From positions 32,549-96,548 of the forward strand of contig CAYFMN010000016.1 of the NCBI GenBank assembly GCA_964344185.1: a stretch of DNA of 64,000 bases. Direction: 5' to 3'. This DNA comes from JAJDAT01 sp964344185. Its GTDB lineage: Bacteria; Nitrospinota; Nitrospinia; Nitrospinales; JAJDAT01. Below are positions 36,985 to 44,381 of the stretch, piece after piece. The notes beneath the pieces were generated by a model that worked only from the letters and a program-made list of their open reading frames with translations, searched no databases and had not been told where the DNA came from. The number at the start of each line of letters is the position of its first letter. The first letter of the stretch is position 1. Made by a program: the position numbers and the translations under genes.

Positions 36985-38358
36985 TCAAGGTTCCAGGGTT
37001 ACATAATAACCGCCAGTTCCTCTTTGGACTAATAAAAGGATACTACTGCGTTTTCCCGCTTCGACAATTGCGTCGTTAAAATCCCTTTCACCTCTAACAT
37101 TGGCTTGATTAACCTGGCGTATGACATCTCCTGAGCGAATACCTATTTTACCGCTAACTCCCTTCGGGTCCACATAGACAACGACCACTCCCTTTCGAGT
37201 TGATAAGCGGAATCGCCTTACCAAAGCCTGATTTATATCTTGCACGCGAATGCCAAGCCAATGCAAAGTAAAATCCGGCGCGTATGCTTTAGGAATAGAC
37301 GACACTTTCATTCTTATAGTTCGTTTCTTCCTGTCCTGAATAACATCCAAGTTTAAGAGATCGTCGATAGTGTAAGAGGATACAGTCTGTTCATAGTCCG
37401 ATTTATTTTTAATTTCATGATTATCTATAGATAATATAACGTCGCCTTGTTTTAAACCGGCTCTTCCTGCCGGCCCTTCTCTAAAAACCTTAGTGGCTAA
37501 AACTCCTATTGGCCTATCTATCTTAAAATATTGATGAAGACTGTCTGTCATATCCTGAACGCTTACTCCTAACCAGCCGCGCCTTACCTTACCAAATTGG
37601 ATTAACTCGTTTACAATGCGTTTCGCATGATCGATGGGAATGGCAAAACCAATGCCTTCCGCTTTTTGGTAAATTGCAGCGTTAATTCCAATTAGAGACC
37701 CATTAATATTTAAAAGCGGTCCGCCGCTATTTCCCGGATTAATTGAAGCGTCTACTTGAATAAAATCATTATAAACAACATTTTTGCTTGCTCTAATGGT
37801 TCGATTTAAAGCGCTTATAATTCCCCGCGTCACCGTGTGCCGAAGCCCAAATGGGTTGCCTATCGCCAACACAGTTTCGCCTATCATCAAATCGTCGGAC
37901 CGTCCCATTTTAATAAAAGGTAAAGAGTTATTTGAATCGATTTTGATTATGGCTAAATCTGACTTAATATCGGCGCCAATTAAACGCGCTTTAAAAGTTC
38001 TACCATCGGAGAGAATTACTTTTATTCCAGTGGCCTTATCGACAACATGTTCATTAGTAATCACATAGCCTCTAGGGTCAATTATTACTCCCGATCCCAG
38101 GCTTTGCCTTTTGTTGCCAAATTTTGGCAATAAATCCTTAAAAAAGTTTTCGAAGGGATTGTCGCGCAATCCTCTAAACGGATTGCGAAATTCCCTCATA
38201 ACTTCTTCTGTATAAATATTTACGACGGCAGGCGTAGCCTTTTCAGCCGCTATGACAACAGGAGTCTTGCGATTGAACTGAGTGTCAGCAAGCAAATTAG
38301 ACGAATGTCCAAATAAGATAACGAGTAGAACTGTTAACGAAAGGAAGGATTTTTTCAT
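36985..38358 (-). CDS. HtrA/DegP-type periplasmic serine protease, second of tandem pair
   Basis: 457 residues from ATG 38358, with a signal peptide in residues 1-25. The trypsin-like domain has the catalytic triad His (TNEHVVD), Asp (KSDLAIIKI) and Ser (NPGNSGGPL). Two PDZ domains follow (starting near GWLGVSVQDM and HWLGIRVQDI). The upstream TTG at 38376 is rejected because it lies inside the terminator hairpin. It degrades or refolds misfolded envelope proteins. It differs from the upstream copy in lacking an Arg/Gly-rich insert. Confidence 0.9.
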   Translation of the reverse strand: MKKSFLSLTVLLVILFGHSSNLLADTQFNRKTPVVIAAEKATPAVVNIYTEEVMREFRNPFRGLRDNPFENFFKDLLPKFGNKRQSLGSGVIIDPRGYVITNEHVVDKATGIKVILSDGRTFKARLIGADIKSDLAIIKIDSNNSLPFIKMGRSDDLMIGETVLAIGNPFGLRHTVTRGIISALNRTIRASKNVVYNDFIQVDASINPGNSGGPLLNINGSLIGINAAIYQKAEGIGFAIPIDHAKRIVNELIQFGKVRRGWLGVSVQDMTDSLHQYFKIDRPIGVLATKVFREGPAGRAGLKQGDVILSIDNHEIKNKSDYEQTVSSYTIDDLLNLDVIQDRKKRTIRMKVSSIPKAYAPDFTLHWLGIRVQDINQALVRRFRLSTRKGVVVVYVDPKGVSGKIGIRSGDVIRQVNQANVRGERDFNDAIVEAGKRSSILLLVQRGTGGYYVTLEP

Positions 38359-38362
38359 AATT

Positions 38363-38397
38363 AAAAAGGACGACAAATTTAACTTTGCCGCCCTTTT
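38363..38397 (-). terminator. Intrinsic terminator between the two htrA genes
   Basis: On the minus strand a 14-bp stem with two G-U pairs (arms 38384-38397 and 38364-38377, six-base loop) ends in a U-run. The run stops only about five bases before the ATG of the downstream htrA gene. It may terminate the upstream copy, gate read-through into the second, or hide its start. Confidence 0.7.
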
Positions 38398-38428
38398 ATT
38401 ACTTAAAATAAGAAGAGAAGGAAAAATG

Positions 38429-39892
38429 TCAGCCAGTCTTGACCGCTATATAAATCGTACTACCGCCTCTTTTAACTAATAATAGTACGGTGCCTCCTTT
38501 TTTTATTTTGGAGGTGATCCGTTTATAATCGGCCATACTTTTTACAGGTTTTCGGTTAACTTCTGAAATAACATCGCCTCTGCGAACTCCCGCTTCGCCT
38601 GCGGAGTCGCCCGCTTCCACATCGGCGACTAACACGCCTTCAGAATCTTCCAAATTTAAACTTTGCGCCAGTTCGGGAGTAATTTCTTGAACTTGAAGAC
38701 CGAGAGGATCTCCTAATGAAGCAACCTGTTCTTCAGCGTCTTTCAAAACTTCAATTGTAACGTTGATTATTTTTTTAGCCCCTTCGCGAACAACTTCCAC
38801 TGGAACGGTCTTTCCCGGAGAAGTCCCCGCCACAATTTTAGGCAACATTTCCATTTCAATAACATCTTCATTATTGAATTTGACAATAACATCGCCGCGC
38901 TCTATTCCTCCTTTTGCAGCGGGGCTATTTGGAATTACGTCGCCAACTAAAGCGCCTTCGCTTTGTTCAAGACCAAAGGAATTAGCCAATTCAGGAGTGA
39001 TTTTCTGAATCATAACTCCAAGCCATCCGCGGGTAACCGATCCATGTTCTTTAAGGTCTTTTAAAATATTTCGCGCTAAATTAATCGGCAAAGCAAACCC
39101 AATTCCAACATTTCCGCCAGTATTGCCAGAAATAATAGCCGTATTGATGCCAATAACACGCCCTTTAATATTAATCAAAGGACCGCCACTATTTCCTGGG
39201 TTAATAGAGGCGTCAGTTTGAATAAAGTCATCATAAGGCCCAGCTCCTATATTTCGACCTTTAGCGCTAACTACGCCAACGGTAACGGTGTGAGCCAAAC
39301 CAAATGGATTGCCAATAGCCATAACCCATTCTCCAACTTCTAAATCGTCGGAGTTTCCTAATTCTAAAAAGGGAAATGTCTTCTTTTCGCCTTCTTCTAA
39401 AACTATTTTTATTAAAGCTATGTCCGTTTTTGAGTCGGCGCCAATTAATTTTGCGTCGTATTCCTTATCATCTTCAAAAGTGACCTTAATTTCGTCGGCA
39501 TCTTCAATAACATGATAATTAGTTAAGATATGTCCTTCTTTATCTATAACAAAACCCGACCCCATGCCGCGCTTAGGCCGCTCATTTCCTCTATCGCCAA
39601 AAAACTTGTCGTAAAAATCACGGAACGGGTCTTGTCCTCTACCATTAGGTCCCCGGCGAGGCCCTCTTGAAGGTTTTCTTTTAGATTTAATGCTTACATT
39701 AACAACAGACGGATTTTCTTTTTTCGCAATTTCTACGAAAATGTTCGAACCTAAGGGACCATTACCGCCGCTCAATGCAATCGCAGAATTCACCATATGA
39801 AACTTTTCCCCATGAAAGTTTGGAGAAAACGGTAAAATCAAAAATAAACAAAAAAGAAACGTTACTAATAATCGGAAAAATCGCAATTGCAT
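38429..39892 (-). CDS. HtrA/DegP-type periplasmic serine protease, first of tandem pair
   Basis: 487 residues. A signal peptide covers residues 1-40. An Arg/Gly/Pro-rich stretch (about 70-105, RKPSRGPRRGPNGRG) precedes the protease domain. Triad: His in TNYHVIED, Asp in KTDIALIKI, Ser in NPGNSGGPL. Two PDZ domains complete the Do-family plan. The final segment (KKGGTVLLLVKRGG) closes the second PDZ. It is the upstream member of the tandem pair, with a terminator before its neighbour. Confidence 0.92.
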   Translation of the reverse strand: MQLRFFRLLVTFLFCLFLILPFSPNFHGEKFHMVNSAIALSGGNGPLGSNIFVEIAKKENPSVVNVSIKSKRKPSRGPRRGPNGRGQDPFRDFYDKFFGDRGNERPKRGMGSGFVIDKEGHILTNYHVIEDADEIKVTFEDDKEYDAKLIGADSKTDIALIKIVLEEGEKKTFPFLELGNSDDLEVGEWVMAIGNPFGLAHTVTVGVVSAKGRNIGAGPYDDFIQTDASINPGNSGGPLINIKGRVIGINTAIISGNTGGNVGIGFALPINLARNILKDLKEHGSVTRGWLGVMIQKITPELANSFGLEQSEGALVGDVIPNSPAAKGGIERGDVIVKFNNEDVIEMEMLPKIVAGTSPGKTVPVEVVREGAKKIINVTIEVLKDAEEQVASLGDPLGLQVQEITPELAQSLNLEDSEGVLVADVEAGDSAGEAGVRRGDVISEVNRKPVKSMADYKRITSKIKKGGTVLLLVKRGGSTIYIAVKTG

Positions 39893-40191
39893 GAAAATCC
39901 TCCACTTATTTTAAAACCATTGAATTATGGCGTAGGGGGAATTAAAAAGTTAACCTATCAAAAATATTCTTAAAATAATGTAATTACAATACGTAACACA
40001 TTATTATGTATGAAATTAAGAGCCGATAAATAGCCTTTTACAGGAAATCGATTTCAAACTCATATCTGAATAAATCAGAATTCTTGAAGTTTTTATTTTA
40101 AGGAAAAGTTAAGAAAAAGAGTCCCGCCATTCAGCCTAGAAAAATTCATTCTGATTTGCAATTATATAATGCTAAATTGATCGATTACAAC

Positions 40192-40284
40192 ATGAAAACG
40201 TTTTGGTATCTCTTTAAAAAATATGGCAAGACGACGATTTTCATGGTAGCTTCAACTCGAAAACAAACTGGTAAAATCACATGA
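40192..40284 (+). CDS. Possible 30-residue peptide coupled to the DUF2065 gene
   Basis: An ATG at 40192 opens a 30-codon frame whose TGA overlaps the ATG of the next gene as ATGA (40281-40284). The peptide is basic with a short hydrophobic middle (YLFKKYGKTTIFMVAS). The overlap suggests translational coupling, but no ribosome-binding site is clear and it could be chance. The rest of the 390-base gap after the HtrA gene (39893-40191) shows nothing supportable. Confidence 0.35.
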   Translation: MKTFWYLFKKYGKTTIFMVASTRKQTGKIT

Positions 40285-40472
40285 GTTTTTTTATAACAGC
40301 CCTAGGTTTAATGATGGTTTTTGAAGGAATTCCGTATTTTTGCTTTCCGGAGAAGGTCAAGGAGTTTGCCCAAAAGATACCCGAATTTGAAAATGGAACT
40401 TTAAGAGGATTTGGCTTTTTTCTTATGATAATAGGTTTAATTGTCGCTTACTTAGGAAGGGGATCCTACTAA
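40281..40472 (+). CDS. DUF2065 small membrane protein
   Basis: 63 residues with two hydrophobic helices separated by FPEKVKEFAQKI and the sequence LRGFGFFLMIIGL. This matches the DUF2065 (YjeT-like) family, often found near HflK/HflC or purA genes elsewhere. Function unknown. The next gene starts directly at the following base. Confidence 0.85.
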   Translation: MSFFITALGLMMVFEGIPYFCFPEKVKEFAQKIPEFENGTLRGFGFFLMIIGLIVAYLGRGSY

Positions 40473-40922
40473 ATGAAAACGCCAAAGCAAGTTTTAAACT
40501 GTTTACTTGTCGCTGCTTATTTAATTCTTTTTTCGAGTTGCGCCAATTTTCCAATTCAAGACGAAGAACCGCCGGGAACGACTGAAAGCTTAACTCCATC
40601 GGTGGAATCTTACCCAAGCCTTCATTTCGAAGATCTTCCAGTTCCAAGCGGATTCAGTTTTAGACGTTCCAAATCTTTTATCTATGAATCCAGAAGCGGT
40701 TCAGTCAAAGTTGGCCATTTATTTTTTTCTGGATGGAGTAATCTTGACGAAACTATTTCTTTTTTCCAAAATGAAATGATTAATAAAGATTGGACCTTCG
40801 TCAGGACTATGGAACACAGTGGGACGCAACTACTTTATGAAAAAACCGACAAAGTTTGCGAAGTAACGGTTAGCTCGTCGCTAGGACAAACCCACATAGA
40901 AATAACTATTGGTCCTAAATAA
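40473..40922 (+). CDS. Predicted lipoprotein
   Basis: 149 residues. The signal sequence ends in a lipobox-like LFSSCAN with Cys at about residue 24, so it should be lipid-anchored. The mature part (about 50-148) is an alpha/beta domain beginning LPVPSGF and containing GWSNLDETISFFQNEM. This pattern is seen in small uncharacterised lipoproteins, but I cannot name the family with certainty. It abuts the DUF2065 gene and probably shares its transcript. Confidence 0.7.
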   Translation: MKTPKQVLNCLLVAAYLILFSSCANFPIQDEEPPGTTESLTPSVESYPSLHFEDLPVPSGFSFRRSKSFIYESRSGSVKVGHLFFSGWSNLDETISFFQNEMINKDWTFVRTMEHSGTQLLYEKTDKVCEVTVSSSLGQTHIEITIGPK

Positions 40923-41020
40923 GTCGATTTTCTAAAGCCTAGTCTAAGCGCTAAAAGTTTTTATGATGTCTCTACTAAGTTTAGTTAAAAGCCTTTTTAA
41001 TCCCACAAGTGAGTTTAATT

Positions 41021-41084
41021 CCCCGTGGCTTGCCACGTAAAAATAAAGATTTACCTAGGATACCCCGTCCGCTTGCGGCGGGGT
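41021..41084. repeat. Pair of intergenic hairpin repeats
   Basis: First hairpin: CGTGGC/GCCACG at 41024-41037 within ATTCCCCGTGGCTTGCCACG. Second: ACCCCG-T-CCGC/GCGG-CGGGGT at 41062-41084 with one bulged T. Both have GC-rich stems with TTG-containing tips and are followed by a TCATTCG-type tail. They resemble dispersed intergenic elements seen in many genomes. Either could also end transcription of the lipoprotein gene. Confidence 0.6.
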
Positions 41085-41130
41085 CGTTCATTCGCCGAAC
41101 AAACTTTATAATCTATAACGTTTTTTGGAA

Positions 41131-41880
41131 ATGGCATCAAAACACACTCCTTTAGCCGAACAACAAGTATTTGACTTTCCTCCTTCTCCCGAATATTCCT
41201 TCTCAAATTTTATTCAATACGAAGAATCTAATTTTGCTTTTCAATCGGCAAAAGATTTATGTAAACCAGATTCTATAAGCAACACCTTATTCATTTCCGG
41301 AGAACAAGGGTTAGGAAAAACTCATCTTTTAAGAGCGATAGGCAACCAAATACAACAAGATGATGCGTCCCAAAAAGTTATCTATTCCAAATGCGGCGAT
41401 TTAATAAACAAATTAGAAACGAATAAAAAAAGCTCAGACAATATTATCGATCAAATTCTTGCTACAGATATTTTTCTACTAGACGACCTGGACGATTTAA
41501 AAAATAATGTTAGTTTTCAAAAAACGCTCTACCATATTTTCAACACGCTCAAAGAAAAAGGTAAAAAGATTAGTTTTGCAGGAAATACCCCCCCTTCTCA
41601 ACTCAAAGCAACCGCTGATTATTTAGTTTCCCGGTTTAGTTGGGGTATTATGGCGCCTATTGGACAAATGAACGACGAAGCGGCCCGCAAACTGATTCAA
41701 AAAATGGCTTCGGATTTTGGCTTAGAAATTTCTGACGCTGTAGCGAAATTCATAATAGTACGAATGCCAAGAGATTTTATTTCATTAAAAAAAGCGGTGG
41801 CTTCAATCAATAACGAGTCGTATGTACAAAAAAGGAAAGTCACCATTCCACTAACAAAAATAGCTTTAAAAATAGACTGA
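41131..41880 (+). CDS. DnaA-family AAA+ ATPase (Hda-like)
   Basis: 249 residues from the ATG at 41131; an upstream TTG is two codons earlier. The start resembles Hda (QQVFDFPPSPEYSFSNFI), followed by the Walker A GEQGLGKTHLL (about 62-72), a Walker B DIFLLDDLDDL and the sensor region FAGNTPPSQL. The DNA-binding domain IV of DnaA is absent. Hda proteins regulate replication initiation by promoting ATP hydrolysis on DnaA. The assignment to Hda rather than a delta-type DnaA paralogue is by length and start. Confidence 0.8.
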   Translation: MASKHTPLAEQQVFDFPPSPEYSFSNFIQYEESNFAFQSAKDLCKPDSISNTLFISGEQGLGKTHLLRAIGNQIQQDDASQKVIYSKCGDLINKLETNKKSSDNIIDQILATDIFLLDDLDDLKNNVSFQKTLYHIFNTLKEKGKKISFAGNTPPSQLKATADYLVSRFSWGIMAPIGQMNDEAARKLIQKMASDFGLEISDAVAKFIIVRMPRDFISLKKAVASINNESYVQKRKVTIPLTKIALKID

Positions 41881-41985
41881 TTTTAAAGCTTATCCACTTC
41901 ATCTTTTTTAAATAAATTCTTAAAATAATTTTGAGTCCATCTCTTCTTGTCGTTTTTAAAAGATAAAATTTGCAACTTCCATCAT

Positions 41986-43614
41986 ATGAAATTCCAAAAT
42001 ATAGTCTCAAGATTAGAAGATAACGCAAAATCTATTCCAGACACTCCTGCAATCATCGACCCTAGAAAAAAGAACGTTCGGTCTATCACTTTTAAAGAAC
42101 TTTATTCCGAGGTCAACCGCCTGGCTTTCGGGCTTTCAAAAGCAGGTCTAAAGAAGGGTAACAGGGTTTTGTTAATGGTCAAACCAGGAGTGGACCTCAT
42201 CGCTATAACATACAGTCTATTTCGTTTAGGGGCTGTGCCGGCGCTTATAGACCCAGGGCTTGGCAGAAAAAACATCCTAAACTGCATTAAAGAAGCGCAG
42301 CCCATCTGCATGATAGGCATACCAATGACACATTTTGCAAGAATGTTATTTCCTAAGTATTTTTCCAGCGTAAAATTCTTTATCACTGTAGGAAGACAGA
42401 AATTCCACAACGATTTCACAATTAAAGAAATCCGTAAACTGGGAATGGAAAAGGTTGACCTAGAAAACACAAAATCTGACGAGCCTGCCGCTATTTTATT
42501 TACTAGTGGAAGCACAGGTCCTCCAAAGGGCGTAGTTTATTCACATGAGACTTTTTTTGAGCAATCTAAGACCTTGGAATCAATTTACCAATTTAAAAAA
42601 GGCGACGTGGATTTGCCAACCTTCCCTCTGTTTGCACTTTTTAGCGGGGCTTTTGGAATGACCAGCGTTGTTCCCGATATGGACCCTACCAGACCCGCCC
42701 ATGTTGATCCATTAAAGATTCTTGCAACTGCAAAAAAATTCAAAGTAACAAATAGTTTTGGATCTCCCGCCTTATGGGATACCGTAACGCGCCATTGCAA
42801 AAGCAATCGACAACCTATAGCTAATATAAAAAGAATTTTAATCGCCGGAGCCCCGGTTTCTGGGAAACTTTTACAAAACTTTGATTCTATAGTAGACAAA
42901 AATTGTAAGATCTATACTCCGTATGGAGCTACCGAAGCTTTACCCGTCGCTTCAATCGAACGGCAAGAAGTCTTAAATCAAACTTGGGAAGCCACTAAAA
43001 AAGGTTTGGGAGTTTGCGTAGGTAAACCTGTTCCGAGAATGAAAGTCAAAGTAATCAAAATAACGGACGATCCGATTCACCATTGGGAAAACGAATTAGA
43101 AGCGCTACAAGGAACAATCGGAGAAATAGTTGTTCAAAGTCCTTGGGTAACTAAATCATATTTTAATAGATCAAAGGCTAATGAATTGGCAAAAATTAAC
43201 GATGGAGATTTATTTTGGCATCGTATGGGCGATGTTGGCTACATAGATCAAGAAGGTCGTATTTGGTTTTGTGGACGCAAAAGCCATCGAGTCATTTGTG
43301 AATCTGAAACTCTATTTACTATTCCTTGCGAAGGGATATTTAATCAAGTCAACGGCGTTAAGCGATCCGCTTTGGTTGGGATTGGAAGAAAAGGAAATCA
43401 AAGACCAGTTTTGACAGTTGAACCGAACGGTTCAATGTCTACAAAGGGTAAAGAAGAATTAAGAAATGAGCTATTAAAAGTGGGTTCGGAGTTTAACTTA
43501 ACCAAAAACATAAAAGACATTATTTTTTGTAAATCATTCCCGGTAGACATACGGCACAACGCAAAAATTTTTAGGGAAAAACTCGCGATTTGGGCTGAAA
43601 AAAAACTTAGATAG
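41986..43614 (+). CDS. OleC-like AMP-dependent ligase
   Basis: 542 residues from the ATG at 41986. It is an ANL-superfamily enzyme: TSGSTGPPKGV (about 174-184), YGATEALPVAS (about 306), and a Gly-Asp motif in HRMGDVGY (about 418). Two signatures are typical of OleC beta-lactone synthetases: FALFSGAFGMTSVVPDMDPTRPAHVDP and CVGKPVPRM-x-V. OleC converts a beta-hydroxy acid to a beta-lactone in the olefin pathway. No oleA, oleB or oleD is nearby, so the real product is open. Confidence 0.8.
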   Translation: MKFQNIVSRLEDNAKSIPDTPAIIDPRKKNVRSITFKELYSEVNRLAFGLSKAGLKKGNRVLLMVKPGVDLIAITYSLFRLGAVPALIDPGLGRKNILNCIKEAQPICMIGIPMTHFARMLFPKYFSSVKFFITVGRQKFHNDFTIKEIRKLGMEKVDLENTKSDEPAAILFTSGSTGPPKGVVYSHETFFEQSKTLESIYQFKKGDVDLPTFPLFALFSGAFGMTSVVPDMDPTRPAHVDPLKILATAKKFKVTNSFGSPALWDTVTRHCKSNRQPIANIKRILIAGAPVSGKLLQNFDSIVDKNCKIYTPYGATEALPVASIERQEVLNQTWEATKKGLGVCVGKPVPRMKVKVIKITDDPIHHWENELEALQGTIGEIVVQSPWVTKSYFNRSKANELAKINDGDLFWHRMGDVGYIDQEGRIWFCGRKSHRVICESETLFTIPCEGIFNQVNGVKRSALVGIGRKGNQRPVLTVEPNGSMSTKGKEELRNELLKVGSEFNLTKNIKDIIFCKSFPVDIRHNAKIFREKLAIWAEKKLR

Positions 43615-43643
43615 GAAAGCTGAACTCTTAACAAAAAAACGAT

Positions 43644-44368
43644 TTAGATCAAATCGCCGTCAATCCAATATCCTTCAAAACTCTTTCCAGAAATCGTTAT
43701 ATATTTTCCCGATCCATGAGGAATACCATCATTAAAATTCCCAGTAAACCGGTCGCCATTGGCATAATAATAAGTGCCAACCCGGACATCTCTTCGTTGA
43801 CAAATTCTCCCTCGTATCGATCGCCGTTTGAATAACTATACGCGCCCATTCCATTTGGTTTGCCGTCGCGAAACTCGCCTTGGTATTGGCAGCTGTTAGA
43901 ATGAGTATAAACTCCAATACCTTCTCTACATCCTTTCACAAAATAGCCATGATAAAAATCTCCACAGGCAAAATAATATGTTCCGAGTCCATGCATCTCT
44001 CCATTTAAAACTTCTCCAACATACCGGTCTCCATTAGAAAACTCGAAAGAAGATTTTTTCTGGCTCTCATTTTGATTAAAATCTGTGTGATTCGTTTCTT
44101 CTGAGGAGTGATTGGAGTTATCGGTCTCCTCAAAACTCTTTCCTGAATCCTCGGAAGAATTTTCTTTAAATAGTTCACATAAATAATAATAAGCCTGGTT
44201 TATATCTTTAGATCTTTCTTGAGCGCGCAAAAGTTGGCTAGGTTGTTTTGTAGCATATAAATCAGGGTGCCAAACTTTAACTAATCTCTTATAAGCCTCT
44301 CTCACTTCGGAAAACGTAGCTTGACTGCTTAAGCCTAAGATGTGAAAAGAACGTATCGTGGCGCTCAT
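43644..44368 (-). pseudogene. J-domain/MORN-repeat protein with a C-terminal frameshift
   Basis: As read, 223 residues ending at 43697. An N-terminal J domain (about 5-70, with HPD at 34-36) is followed by an acidic linker and MORN repeats (GDRYVGEVLNGEMHGLGTY and similar). After EEMSGL the frame turns non-homologous (ALIIMPMATG). If one G is restored near 43777-43782, the frame continues as GTYYYANGDRFTGNFNDG and a further MORN unit to a stop at 43644. So either a real single-base deletion or a sequencing error in a short G run broke the last two repeats. A J domain suggests recruitment of DnaK. Confidence 0.75.
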
Positions 44369-44381
44369 TTTTTCCTCAAAT

